The notes under the pieces: model-generated | Databases searched by the model: none | Seen by the model: only the letters and a program-made list of their open reading frames with translations | What the model was told of the DNA's origin: nothing | Shown here: positions 31,130 to 43,945 of the stretch, piece by piece | How the letters are laid out: every line of letters begins with the position of its first letter | How positions within the stretch are numbered: position 1 is the stretch's first letter | Translations under genes and position numbers: made by a program | NCBI GenBank assembly: GCA_963682175.1 | Contig: OY821779.1 | Location: 7,318,501 to 7,382,500, forward strand | DNA: 64,000 nt | Direction of reading: 5' to 3' | Source of the DNA: Triglochin maritima | Taxonomy: Eukaryota > Streptophyta > Magnoliopsida > Alismatales > Juncaginaceae

Positions 31130-33278
31130 CAAAGATATCGTCATACAAGATCTTGTGCCCGTGTTCACGGACGATCGAGACGAATTGGAAGACCAACTAC
31201 GACCCCTGCTCCCATTACTGGCAGACCGACCATGACCTCGCTCAGAATACTCGAAGGCACTCGTGTCCCGACGTGTCGACTTTCTCCTAGGTCGAACTCG
31301 TACCTTAATATTTTCTGCGGGTTCTCCATAGTTCGACTGATCTAGGTGTAACTGTTCACATAAAATACGAGAGCACTACGAATTATTGCAGGGTCGCTCT
31401 CCGAAATCTCATCAACGAGCTTCCGAAAATGCTCGACGTCTTGTGTTGACTGATCAACAAACTCTGACATCTGGACTCTTTCTCCAATGACAAGTGTTTT
31501 CCAGAATGGATGAATCTGCTCTAAATAAATTCCATCACCTCACGCAAAATACTCGTACATGGTACAGGCACAAGGAATCTCATGTGATATCAGAAAAGCA
31601 TACCCGCAATGATATTCAACTTCATTACTTAAGTCTTGCATTCTCTTCAACTCCTAGGTCAATAACGACAAGCAGCAATGCGAAACTCGGCCATTTATAT
31701 GCTGAAACAAATGACCTATGTAGTTTGCCAAATTTCGACGTCTCGAATCTTCAAGAAAGTTTCGAATATTCGTCAGCTGCATTTCAATAGCCGAGTTCAC
31801 ATGGTCGAAAAGAGTGTCGAGAGCGGCAGTCGATGTAGTGATCCACTCTTTCAGAGCCGAATGTGCACTTTCCACCCTGCAGTTCGTAGTGTTGCCGAAA
31901 TGAAGAACTGTATTCGTCCATATCAACACAAACTTTTCTTTATGCACCAACCATGTGTCTTCCACATACTTCGTGAGCACTCGCCAGGACTTGAAAGAAT
32001 CTTTCAGATTACGGACTGCTCTATCAGAATCCGTCTGTGAATCAGAAAGCATGACTCTCCTCCACTTTCCACGCCTAAAACTGTCTGCAAGCTGCTTGCT
32101 TTTGCCGAATACGTGGTGTGCATAGTTGTACACGTCTTTGTTGATATTCCATGTGAAAAGTAAATGAGCAGACTCAGGAAAAACATCTGTCACTGGTCGC
32201 ATCAGACTCATCTCCCGGTCCGTTATTATTGCAGTCGGGCTAACAATATTCAATGACAGATCTCGCAACCTCTCCAACACCCACCGGTAACTAGACTCGG
32301 TCTCGTCCTTCAAAATCGCATATCCGACAAGGAAATTCATGTTTGGTTGAGTAACCCCAACCATCTCAAACAAAGGCATCTTGTACTTGTTCGTCTTATA
32401 CGTCGAATTCATGCAGATTACGAAAGGGTATATACGCAACAACTGAACTGAAGTCGAATGTGCCAAAAATGTGTGAGTGAGGACATTAGTTTCTTCATCT
32501 GCCACAATCCAATGCAAATAGTTATACTGCACTGCCTGACTGAGAAACTGCCGAGCTGGATTCCTGTCTTCAGATTTCGTCCTCCTCATGTACTCTCTGA
32601 AGTTATAAATGTGTCTTTGATTGGGATTATCCTCCGGGAATTTCTCCTTTACTGCCAACAAAATGTAACATGATCTTGCTTGTGCCTCTGTCATATCACG
32701 AACAATTTGCTTGGCCCCAGCACTAAGTCCGCTGACCTGTTGGTGACCCTCTGAATAAACTGCAAGTTCGTGGTTGTGTTGCCCATAGGTGCTATTAGAA
32801 ACAACGACACATCCATCACGATCTCATCGCTTGACTACTTTTACCAAAAAATGACAACCGCAACTTTTTTTGTGTTCTTCCGCAGTGTAATACTCGTATC
32901 ACGAGAACTCATTTCATGTCTGTGATCACATCTCAGGTAACAATCCATCCGGTTATCTGCTTTTGGTTTGTATGATGATATAACCAAAAAAAATCCGAAT
33001 CCTATTGCAACTTGTTTCGCCCATTTACAACCTTCCTCGATTGTTGTAAATATTGGTTTAGTGTCAAAAATCTCACTGTAATCTACTCCATCACCACCAA
33101 AATCTTGCAACGGAACCTGAAAAAAATTAATTTAACAGAAACTTAAAAATATTTATAAAAAAACAGGGCGTCTTATCCAGACACCTCCACCAAGGTCGAG
33201 GCGTCTTAGCCAGACGCCCGATTCGGAAAAAAAATCCGCCCCCGTTACCTTGTCGGATCCAGATGTTTCGCTAGACAT
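31130..33278 (-). pseudogene. FAR1-like / MULE transposase of copy a
   Basis: Exon 1 (33278-33249) is MSSETSGSDK with a GTAACG donor. Exon 2 from 33116 has the FAR1-type zinc-binding pattern (GCKWAKQVAIGFGFFLV, YLRCDHRHE). A frame change near 32840 leads into the main block (32694-31654): YNYLHWIVADEETNVLTHTF, MNSTYKTNKYKMPLFEMVGV, AIITDREMSLM, RVESAHSALKEWI. This is the MULE transposase domain with the second Asp (TDRE) and the Glu (RVESAHSALK) present, but the first catalytic Asp (D-S-TYKTN) is Asn. After another frame change come a SWIM-like CGYAFLISHEIPCACTMYEY and a basic Ser-rich linker to the OTU domain. Two or more frameshifts and stops plus the D-to-N change mean it is inactive. Confidence 0.88.
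33117..33248 (-). repeat. Hairpin-bearing intron 1 of the MULE transposase gene
   Basis: A 132-bp GT-AG intron holding a compact inverted pair: GGGCGTCTTATCCAGACACC and GAGGCGTCTTAGCCAGACGCCC. This is the short form of the array at 15703-15893 in copy b. Confidence 0.8.
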
Positions 33279-33433
33279 TTTCGTGGTGTTGATACACGGA
33301 ATGTGAGTAAAACTGAGTCAAAAACCTTATTTAAAGACACGAGACGAAATGGGTATTAATTGATTTGTTAAGTGCAAAAATGTAATTTTTGGGGGCGGTT
33401 TAAGTAGTTTTCCGGCGACGAATAGTAGCACTA

Positions 33434-33573
33434 AAAAATTGTATAAAATTGTTCTAAAAATATTTCGCCATCGATGTTCTTCCCTCCGACGAAACCAGGT
33501 GGGAAATTTCACTTCAAAATTAACACCGACGGCAATTGGTCTGTTGGAAGATCCGTCAGTGAAAGTAAACACA
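33434..33573. other. Short unassigned spacer
   Basis: Between the MULE right end and the truncated LTR. On the minus strand it is open and reads FTDGSSNRPIAVGVNFEVKF and PTWFRRREEHRWRN. This looks like coding sequence of unknown origin rather than transposon filler. No family is recognised. Confidence 0.3.
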
Positions 33574-36500
33574 GGGAACATTTGTAGTATTTCATCATCA
33601 CCAAAGTATTACAATAGTCTCCTATTTATAGGCTAAAGAAGGAAAATAAAAGGGTGTATGTTACAAGAGTTTACAAATGAGAATGTGAGAGGTTGATGGA
33701 GTTATGGGAGGAGAAGGTGAAGCATCTATAATATTTCGCAACACTCCCCTTTGGATCTTCACTAATATGTTTTTTAGTATGTCTCGTTAAAAATCTTACT
33801 AAGAAAAACTCATCGGGATAAAAACTTAGTGAAGGAAAAAAGAGTGCAGAACATATAATCATCTCCCTCATTTCAATATACGTTTTTCAAACGCTGAACA
33901 CAAATCTTGAAAACAAGTTATTCAAAATCTCTGGTAGGCAACGACATCGTGAATAGATTTGCAAAGTTGCAACTTGATTAGTATGTCTCATTAAAAACCT
34001 TGCCAAGTAAAACCATGTAGCAATGTTTTAACGAGACATAAACATAACACATATTGTTTAAGGGAGTGTTATAAATGTATGTTGAATTAAGGGGGGAAAG
34101 TAGCTAAGAAAAAAGTGCATAACATGCGCTAACAAAATTGCACAAACTGCCTCATTAAAAACTTTTAACCAATAAACCCTTTTAGGACGAAAATTGGAAG
34201 ATAAAAAAGAAAAAGAGTGCAACTACAAGCCTTTCGGGGCTTTATTCTTTAGGGATATCCACCATTCTGAGACGATAAATACAAATTTGTTCACCCTGAT
34301 TCGTAGTTTACCAAACTTACAAATATATTTTACATAGTTCTTAAAAACAAAAGTGCAAAAGGATTCAATAAACAAATACATCATAGTTTAACAGATTTAA
34401 TGGAAATTACTATATTTCACTTAGATAATAAGATTGTGAAATATGTTTGCACAATTTTCTCAAATAATATACTGTGAGTAACACAAATTGTGGTAACTTT
34501 TGCAAAATATGAATATGTTACCTCAAAAGATATTACTTATGGACAATTTAAAGTTGTCTCATAATTATATTGATGTCATAGCAATATGAGAATGTAAGAA
34601 TCAATAACTGATTCACCAACTTGCATAAAGTTGTAATGACTCCACGTAATGACACCAATGTTTTGTGATAATAATTGATGTGGATCGGATATGTAAGAAA
34701 CATTACTAATGTAAATTTTTATCGCGTGACTAGAAATTGGTAGATCCTTGAACGTCATCTAAATGTTTTCAGATGAACATTATGCTTAGATAAAATATTT
34801 ACTGTGAACCTTATTAGGTTTCAAGTTATAAGAAAATGTTCATGGTGTTTTGATAAGGAACTTCAGGTCCTATTACAATTGGATCTTTGTCGATATATAA
34901 TAGATGTCCTTTGTTAGTGTACTTTCAATATGAGAGTTAAGTAGAATATTTTTCTACAATATTCACTTTCTACAATTAAATCATTGTACCAATTCTCTTC
35001 CAGAGAATTTTCAAACTTCAGGTCGAAAAATAATTGGGTTTTATCTAGTCATTTATTTCAAAAATTCGTCCATTAAATATTTCATGGGTTTTCAAACTCT
35101 GCTGGAGGTCCTACGACATCAAGCATGTTATAAATATAAAAAAACAATAAATTTTGTTATTGGACGAAATATATGGACAACTAAGATCAACTTCGTATCA
35201 TTCTTCATAACGACTTTGATTGAAGAGGTTATATGCAGACTCTTACTTGTTTCTTCATATAGTGATCTTTTCAAAATTTGTATAATGCATCTTTTGATTC
35301 TTGTCATCGTATAATATACTTTGTCATATTAGTCCTTCAAGGACTCTCATATAAGTACCAATATAAAGTGACTTATAAAACTTTAAAGTGACAACATATC
35401 TTATATGGATATCATATTAATCATGTAACAGAACATATTATCAATATTACGAGAGAATGAGTAACATCACAATGGATGTTGGGTCCTGCGAATACCCTTA
35501 TATTACTTCTCGCTTTATAATGTATCACATCGTCATTGTGATTTCTATTTGTATCCTGCAAGGATATAATTTCAGAAATCAGGACTACAGGTCCAAATAA
35601 TATATTTATTCAGCGAGTTTATTCTACAAATTTCGCCTTCTTTTATTTATATCAAATACGAATGTTTCTGGCATTCTTATAATATCATAGGTTTTGGATC
35701 CAATTCTTCTTTTGATATATCATGCAATTAAGAAGTCAAATGAATTGTTGACAATAATTTTAATAAATATTTAATATCTTTCGTATCAACATATATAGTT
35801 GATTGCAAGTTTTACGTCAATAATAATCAAATCCCCGTCGTTCCCAAAACTCTAGGATTTGACCGTTCAGTATCCCCGTAATTTCTTTAATATTTTGTTT
35901 AGCAGCTACATTTATCTTTACGGGTTTATATTCTTCAGGAATAACCTCTTCTCGATGTGCAATGAGAGTGACTAACTTTTATTTTATTTCCACAAATAAT
36001 ATATGTTATGGTCCACACTTCTGGCGTTGGTTGAAATCAAAAATATTTTATCATGTGGAGATCTCTACTTTATATTATGCGGTTTATGTCTAGTAATACA
36101 AGACTTAGTCACTCTTTTGTGATCAATAAAAATGTATGACAATTACTTGCTAGATATTGCAAGATAATAATTTTATGAACTTCAGGTTCAACCATATTTG
36201 TACGTATATTCTCTCATGAAATTCAGGTTCGATATATTATATTTTCTTGATATTCTTTAAGCTTCAAACTTTCTCCCCCTAATGCCAAAAAATGTGTCTC
36301 TATATATATAATTATCGGACCGAAGAATAAAATACATTGCCCTTCAGGGGGGCTCAATTTTTTTAATATTATCAGAAATATGAATCATGTTGAAATGTCC
36401 AAGTCAATTTGAGGTCATTAAATTGTAGAGGTGGTAAACATTAATCACATATGAGAAACATTTTATTCAATATCGTACAATTAAAATATGGGAACATTCA

Positions 36501-39263
36501 TAACATGATGTATCTACCATAAAAATTAATGAATAAAATCAACAGGTATATATGCACATTAATGTATCATGTATAAATTTAAATATATCATAATGATCCA
36601 TATTGAAAGATATTTTAAAAATAGAGGGACTCTCATTTTATTGTGCAAATCGGTCGACAAATTTGACCTCATTTTGGTCGTGATAGAAGTCAACAAAATT
36701 ATCTAAAGCTTCACAAAAACAATACCAATGATGACATCCATAATTAATATAAGAGATGATTTTATTTAGGCATTTCTGGGCATGTTTCGTCTCGTTGATG
36801 TTATTTTTATTTCATATTTCTTATTTGCACAAATTTTAGTCCATCGCTTATGCTCTTGTTTTCATGATACTTTGTAGTGTGTGCTTTTGGCACACCAAAA
36901 AGTAAACAAGAAAGATATCGTGATTCAACAACTCTTATGACCTTCAATCATCGGTAATGCATAACCCAAAAACTTTTGGTTTTTGACTCCGTACTACTAC
37001 TAGAGTATTGAGTCATTAATTTGTAAAGTGAACAATAAAATCATTTTTTACTACTAAATTCTATATATCTACGATTTCTGGTCATAGGGTTTCATTTAGA
37101 GATCGACGTGTATTTTTACTTTATTAGCTATTTGCACGTCATTTTGACGGTCATACGAATCCTTCATGGATTATCATAAAATTTTGTAACCATCTTTAAA
37201 TGAATAATCTCTTAATCTTTATACAGTGGGATTGCATCAATATTATTTTATGTGTCTTCTGGGTCAATGCATATCATTTTCAATAACAATGATCACCTGC
37301 AACATGGTAATTCAAATTCCACCGCAATGTAGCACATTGTATTACATATATACATCTATCAAAAAGATATTATGCTCATGAGATGAATGCTCGTAATAGT
37401 TGTGAATGATCATGTGATGCATCAAAATTTGCAAGTAATAATCACATGCTTGAACCACTTTGCACATACTTCTTTTAATCAGCATGATACTAAGAATTCA
37501 TATAACTTATACAAAGCAAGTGAATAAATATAAAGTTGCATGATATATATCATTTAATTTTAGAAGCACTATTAAACATGTAATTATTTCTTTTCATGCT
37601 TCATTGGATTGAGAAATCATGAAATTTTGATCAATAAGTCGATGTTTTGTCCAACCAAAAAAACAGACATGAGATTAAATCATAATACTTTTAAAATCAT
37701 TTTAACAAATAGGATAGCAAAACAAAATCATAACCTCCATTTTATCTTGATTTGATGCTTCTTTCTTTAGTCATTGATATTTTAAAAGGCAATGAGTTGG
37801 GTTCAACATCCATAATTCATGATAAAACGTCATTCTTATCCATGATCGAGCATGTAATTGAAAGTCATTTTGTTTGCACATTAAAACATGATTTCAAGTA
37901 TATATTAAAGATTTAGCCTTCAAGGCTAGAATATAGTCTGTACATCAAGATTTTCCAATGACACTAGTAATGACCCAACATTGAATTGTCGTGTTGTAAT
38001 ATCTAATACAAGCATTCTAGCACAATGATAGTGGTATATCGATTTGTAATAATTTAGGAACAAATCATGGATATGTATACAAACATACACATAATCATAT
38101 CACATGCCGTAAATATATATGAATTGTTAATAACCAATATGTGTCAAGAGATATGCAAAATATAGCAACTAAGTCATGCCATTTGAAATAAGTGTCACAC
38201 ATCAATAAAATTACATATGGGTAAAGATTTTGTCTTTCCGAAATTCATCTAATACCCTCATTGCAAAGTCCAAGTGTTGGTCGAAAGATTATGCATGCAT
38301 AGCTTATATTATACTAAGTAATTTCTGGAAAATCATGTATAGATAAATAATACGACAGAATTAACCCAAAAAACGGTAAACAAAAACAATATTGGGATTT
38401 TCAAATAAAATAATTAAGGCCAAGATACTCTACTTTGATACGAGATGTTATGACATAATGTCATTGTATAAATCATTTATAGCAAATTAAAGAGATTTGG
38501 AAATCTAACGTTGCTGATTTTCAAAGTCACACATTAATGCATGCCACTAAAAATAATGAAAAAGTGTGATATTTATCTTAAAATATCTTGAAATGTTTTT
38601 TTCTTACAATATTACTCCTTATGACATTTAGAGAAAACTAAATGACATTAGTATTACATGAAAAATTGAAGATAATTTAATTGGCAAGAGTTACTTGTCT
38701 AGGTCAAATTTAATATAGAATATATTTCTTTTTAGATGGTTTACCATAATTAATATTGATGATCCATTGATATATACAAAATCCATAAGCATCAATGGTA
38801 AATCTAAAATAAAATTCCTAAACTAACAAACGATATCATATTGTCTCTCACAAGAAACCATTGATCAAATCATATCGTGTGGAAGCAAAATGATGCGAGG
38901 AATCGTAAAGAAACTAATTCAGCGATAAACCATGTGAAATATGTCAATATATCAAATAACATATATATGCTAAATATGCATAAGATCAGGATAAGAATGA
39001 CCTTAGAAGAGATTGAGTTCTCTTGGTTGGAGCTTCGTGTTGATAACGTGTTATAAAATAAATAGACATGGAACAAAGAAGACAGATTTGGGGAAGAACA
39101 TTTATAATATTTCATCATCACCAAAATATTACAATAGTCTACTATTTATAGGCTAAAGGAGACAAATGAAAGAGTGTATGTTACAAGAGTTTACAAATGA
39201 GAATGTGAGAGGTTGATGGAGTTATGAGAGGAGGAGGTGAAACATCCATAATATTTGACAACA
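33574..39263 (-). mobile_element. LTR element on minus strand, interior non-coding
   Basis: Direct repeats at 33574-33743 and 39041-39263 share a long identical core (TGTTACAAGAGTTTACAAAT, GAATGTGAGAGGTTGATGGA). On the minus strand the full LTR starts TGTTGTC, ends CGTTATCA, and is followed by ACACGAAGCTCC, a plausible primer-binding region. The other LTR is preceded by AAAGGGGAG, a polypurine tract. This fixes the orientation. The 3' LTR lacks about 50 bp at its outer end. The 5.3 kb interior is AT-rich with no gag or pol frame, so it is either a non-autonomous derivative or too decayed to read. Recurrent ACTTCAGGT motifs lie at 34859, 35018, 36176 and 36218. Confidence 0.8.
39041..39263 (-). 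repeat. 5' LTR (223 bp) of the minus-strand element
   Basis: TG...CA bounded. On the minus strand it contains a TATA-like TATAAATAGTAG about 110 bp into the LTR. The paired copy is at 33574-33743. Confidence 0.8.
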
Positions 39264-39599
39264 AAAATTTACATATTTCTATCTATGACGTGCCACGCCA
39301 CTCAGTCTCCTTGACTGGCATGACTCCATGGGTGTCGGGCCGTGTTTTCCTTGGTCGGGTCGGCCAGATTTTGATTTTTTGGGTTGTTTTTTAAATTGAA
39401 ATAAGTACACAATCACAATTGAATTAACAAAAACACATTTTATTTTGCAATAAAGTAACTAATTTATTTATTAATAATTATTGAATTAAATATAAAAAAA
39501 TATTAGTTACATATAAAAAAGGACCGGAGGATAAGTAAATGTGAGTAATAAAAAAACCTCAGAGGTATTATGAAAAAATTACTTCTTTAACAAAATGGT
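39264..39599. other. Probable 3' flank of the hAT relic
   Basis: GC-rich motif GGTGTCGGGCCGTG with GGTCGGGTCGGCC (39330-39372) followed by AT-rich DNA. It resembles the GGGCC-rich termini of plant RICESLEEPER-like hAT elements, but no TIR pair was found. Confidence 0.3.
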
Positions 39600-40900
39600 T
39601 TAGCTAATTCCTCTTCGATCTTGATCGTCACTGTTGTCGTGAAGATTCAAGTTTTGTATTTTGTCCGCAGCGACAATCCATCCTTCTGACATAGGCTCAT
39701 CTCGATTGACTTGTCGTACAAGCTTTGACTCTTGTCAGACAAGACACGTTTACTTGCACTAAATGCAGATTTTGACGCCACAATTGACACCGGAAGACAT
39801 AATAAGTCTTGTGTCATTAAAAAGACTAGTGGAAACCTACCTGAGTTATTTCTCCATCAGTCTAAAACATAAAAAAATAACTCAGCAGTACTTAAGTACA
39901 TTTCAATGTTTAAATATCCAATTAAATCATTTTGTGTATTGGTTTACAATAATTATAATTTTTTTGACTTAACCAATTTCATTGGGAGTCATCATTATCT
40001 GAATTCATTGTAGTTGGAGGTGGTTGACTGGTTGTGATGATGAACTAGCAACATTTGAGCCTATTTGATTTACATTATATAGTCTTTCATATTCTTCAAA
40101 GTGTTTTTTAACAAAAACATACACCAATCTACATAATTTTGGAAATTTTCATAATTCATATTTGCAAAAATTCCTTCCAAGAAAATTTGTAAACCAGTTA
40201 TCTTAAATCTAGGATCCATAATAAAAGCTAGACAAAACTAAATAGAGTTCCAATATTTATTAAACTTAGTCTTCATTGCATTTAAAATTACAACAAAACC
40301 ACCGTGTTGCCTATATGTCGCAAATACTCTAGTAATTTGAAGTGATTCATAGATAAATATGTTAGAGTTGAGGTAATATTGTCCACTTAATCTAGTAACG
40401 AAGGTGAAAAATGTTTTAAAAATCTAACATAATTTACAATTTTTCCAATCTAAATAGGTTAACATGCACTCATTTTGTTTTTCAATATAAAATGTTGTAA
40501 TTGCAATATTAGAAGGATAACAACATTTTAACATTTCATGTAGAATTTCATCTATGGGGGACATCTAATTTAAACTTCCAAGGTTTAATTTTATTATAGG
40601 CACAAATTTCTCTAAATTCCTAATATCTAGATGTACTACTAGAACCTACATAAGCAACTGCATTCCTTACATTTTCTAAGTAAGGTTTAGTTATGGTAAA
40701 TTCATCTTATACTACCAAGTTCAAAGTATGGCAAACACTTCTGATATGAAAAAGTAACCATCTACAGGTGGATGACAATAATTTATAAGGTTTTGTTTTG
40801 CTGAACTGTTATTAGTAGCATTATCAAACGTAATTGCACAAACTTTATTTTCAATATTATTAGTTATCATGACATCTTTAACATGACCAAAGATAACTAG
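39600..40900 (-). pseudogene. hAT (RICESLEEPER/DAYSLEEPER-like) transposase relic
   Basis: Reading the minus strand across several frames: GHVKDVMITNNIENKVCAIT, FDNATNNSSAKQNLINY, then a degraded FF-H-R-x-x-C-H region, KPWKFKLDVPHRWNS near 40560, AFIMDPRFKITGLQIF near 40220, and a degraded dimerisation region SASKRVLSDK near 39760. IT-x-DNA, LDVP-x-RWNS and the C-terminal SA-x-R-VLSD order is that of plant hAT transposases. There are many stops and frame changes. The N-terminal BED finger is absent, and the upstream edge abuts a Ty3 gag remnant. Confidence 0.82.
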
Positions 40901-41870
40901 GTGGGTATGATGTATAAAAATTTGAATAAGTATTGTCTCCCCATGAATCCATCCATCTCGGGTTGTATGCAGATGCGTAATGGTCACATTGAGCATTTTG
41001 GGAAAAGGTATGCTCATACTCAGACTCTTGGAGGACATAAAGACATTCCCCGATAACGTGACCACTCAACCCTCAACAGTCACACAGTACAGCTACTGGA
41101 GCCACCAGTGCACTCATGTCGTCTACTGCACGCATGAAAGAGGTCAAAGGTTGTTGTAATGTCTCAGTTTGTTGTCCAGCGTATGATCCAACATAACTAG
41201 ATGGTGGTCTAGTTGTCGGTGTCTCTCTCATATTACCTCAATCAGAAGATTGTTCATCCACACAATTAAGATTGTCTCAACCATATGGGGTGTTTGTCCG
41301 AGGCACCCCCAAGATGCGTGGTTCTGGAGTACCAGGGAGAATAGCCATGGTCCCAACAATGAAATGAAGAGTCGCCTATGTAACCACTCATCTCGACAAA
41401 AAACTCTCGAGTTGACCACTCTCACCACTACGAGGCCAAACTCACAAAAAGTGCTCGACTTGACCTTAAAACGCTTACAGAGAGTGTAAAGGAGAGGAGA
41501 CTAGAACGTAGAAATAGGTGAGAAGAAGATGACTGAGAGAAGGAAAGAATCCCTAAAACTAGCGTGGGTAGAGGGTAGAAACCTAGTCTAGCAAATACGA
41601 CTCAAACAAGCTTAGGTTGGCTATGGGTACTTACAGCTAGATGACGCCTAAGTGCGAGGTCACACGGCCTCAACATGCCTCACCTCCCTACAACGAAGAC
41701 CAGAAAGCCCAGCAAGTGAGCCAAGATCTGGAGATCCAAATAGCTTCCCTTTTCTCCAAATTTTTCATGGTGTCTCCCATGGATGCTGAGATATCCATGA
41801 AACAAACAAAAACTAAATAAAAAAGATTAAACGCACTCAAATCGTCCAAACCAGAGTCTGGACATAGTAC
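40901..41870 (-). pseudogene. Ty3-type gag remnant
   Basis: On the minus strand between the primer-binding site (about 41870-41895) and the hAT relic. One stretch reads SYAGQQTETLQQPLTSFMRA, VDDMSALVAPVAVL, and another QNAQCDHYASAYNPRWMDSW then SNFYTSYPPS. The Y-N-P-x-W-x-x-W pattern recalls the zinc-knuckle-proximal part of plant Ty3 gag proteins. Frames are broken and pol is absent. Confidence 0.45.
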
Positions 41871-41895
41871 CTCCCCGGGAACGGCGCAAAAAACT
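41870..41895 (-). other. Primer-binding site of Ty3-type element
   Basis: On the minus strand TTTTTTGCGCCGTTCCCGGG directly follows the LTR end (…CATCA). It is close to the common plant Ty3 junction TGGCGCCGTTGCCGGGG. Confidence 0.65.
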
Positions 41896-42301
41896 TGATG
41901 TGTTCGTTTTAATACCAGAAGTGCACGGCTGCGACGAAGAGGTGACAAGTACGGGTCGATCCGTAGGGAGGTATGCTGACTCTGATTCTTTCGAATGCAA
42001 GTGCGAAAAGGAGGAGAAGAAGTTCATTACACTAAACTAAACTACGCTACACCAGTAAGCAACAAACAAAGACGACGAAAGCAAGCAACAATTAAACTAA
42101 ACTAACTCTAAAAGCAACCTGGAATTCAGGAATGGAAAGCCCTAAGCGGTGGAGTGTGTGTACATATGAAATAAGTGGTGATGAATGCATTCAATAGAGC
42201 ACAAATGTAGGTATTGTTGCTATGCATAGGAAGTACCCAATGACAAGACCTATCATCCAAATCCCTAACATAGTTGATTAATACGAGCATAAACAAGTTT
42301 G

Positions 42302-43821
42302 TGTAGGCTTTTTTGCTTAATCTATATTAATTTTGATGATTAATTACACTAATCTTAATCAATCAACCTAATTAATCAAAGTGAGCAAACACGATTACAT
42401 GCATTGTATACATACTTGTATACTTGTAAACATCTTAATAGGTTGATCAAAACAATCAAGGAAATGAGCATTGGGACAAAGACATTAAGACTCAAGACTT
42501 GTAATCAAAGCTTTGGACCAAGACATGTAATTTTGTATTTATTGAGTCTATAGGGTTTAATGTAAACTTGAGCACTAGGATTCTGTCCCGTCCATCATCG
42601 GTAAACTAATCCCCTTTTGGTCAACTGAATCATGTCTAGTTTGGTCCACCGAACACCTTTCGGATACCCGAATACTTCCCACCAGTAAAACTTATGTGTT
42701 CTCAGGAATTGCCCCAACGGAAGACCGAACCACCTTCGGTCGACCGAATAGCCCTGAACCGGATTTAGGCTTTGCTCCAACGGTCTTATTCGAATCAAGA
42801 CCCTAGAGTCCAATTGACTTGTCCCACTTAGGATGACCGAATACCTATCGGTCTACTGATTCCTTCTTGGCTTTAGGTGTAATGATTATTTACACGTGGC
42901 ACTTGACTTGTACCCAACGACTATTTGAGCTATAACTATCAGCGCAAAACCCGCGCTAACTTCGGTCTACCGAAGTGTACACGATCAACCGAACTTGAGT
43001 AGATCAGAGCCCAACCAATCTTACTGTCCACTTTGGAACGGTGAACTGAATGACATTCGGTTAACCATACTTAATTAGGGTTGAATTGATAAAAGATACT
43101 GGAGGTTGGTGAATGGTGATCCGATATATAATTGGTCAACCAAATTCGTAAATCAGACCAATTCGCCGGACTACCATTTTGTTAACGGTCGACCGAATAT
43201 GCATCGATAACTGCACGAACTTAAGTCACATCTTGCATTTCTATTGGTCAATTTCCCTCACCAACTCCCAAACGGCTAGTTGAGCTTCAATGCTTATAAA
43301 TAGGACCTCATTTGTTGGTTTTGGATCTCTTGAACGTTTCCTATCTATCCAGTACTCAAAGCCAAATCCTCTTAATCTTCAAGCTCTCAATCCTCAACAC
43401 TCAAGCCAAAACTTCACTACTTGCATATACATTCCATATCAATATCCAAGTGTGCTCAAGTATAGAGTGTTAGATTGTGATTCAACTTTCACATCAAAAA
43501 ATAATTGTGTTGTAAAGTTTTGAGGAAGCTCCCTCTCGGATTGTGAGAGGAGACATGAGCGAGGTGAGGTTGTTCGCGAGGCTCGGAGTTGTAAACGGCG
43601 TTGATCTCGGTCCGGAATGGAGATCGGTAGTGGAACCGTAAGGGAGGCTCGGGAGATCGAGCGAGGCTTGCGAGGAGGACTAGGACCCGAGTGTGGGTGT
43701 CGAACCTCTCTAAACTCCGGTGTCGTCGATTTTGTGGTTTGCACGTCTTATATCTTAATCATTCGATTAGTGTTTTTAATTCTGCATTTATCTAGCGATT
43801 AGAGGGTCATAGATCCTAACA
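42302..43821. mobile_element. Solo LTR, family A copy 1 (1.52 kb)
   Basis: Starts TGTAGGC, ends CCTAACA, with a perfect 5-bp target duplication GTTTG (42297-42301 and 43822-43826). No interior is present. Contains a scattered set of GGTCGACCG-like motifs (42640-43200) and a GC-rich end with ATCTCGGTCCG that is shared with the copy at 43946-45662. Confidence 0.9.
42625..43200. repeat. Degenerate GGTCGACCG motifs (LTR A copy 1)
   Basis: About ten near-copies, many as TTCGGTCTACCGAA-like or GGTCAACCG variants, with two intact GGTCGACCG cores. It is the most decayed of the forward-oriented arrays. Confidence 0.75.
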
Positions 43822-43945
43822 GTTTGTTATTAAGAACTTAAACAAGCATGTGATTTACCTAATGGATATGGCAGAAACCATCAAGTTAAGGATTCTCCTT
43901 ATTTCAAATATAGCATTCATTTCATTCTTCATGACATGTATAAAT

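Larger units (their letters stand above)
25150..33433. mobile_element. MULE copy a: parent-type element with two convergent genes
   Basis: The left terminal repeat includes CTGTTATTCATCGC and AACTACTTAAATCGTCC; the right includes GGTTTAAGTAGTTTTCCGG and CGACGAATAGTAGC. Both match the ends of copies b and c. The flanks are A-rich on both sides, but a clean 9-bp target duplication was not found. From the left runs a plant mobile domain gene; from the right runs a FAR1-like/MULE transposase gene that ends in an OTU-type protease domain. Each gene begins with a tiny exon followed by an intron with GC-rich hairpin DNA. A Ty3-type LTR (27806-29031) and associated non-coding sequence (to about 30410) have inserted between the two genes. 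Both genes carry disabling changes. Confidence 0.85.

Noticed and set aside
25140..33440. Clean 9-bp target duplication for MULE copy a
   Set aside because: Flanks are A-rich on both sides but do not match well enough to claim; the termini are too degraded.
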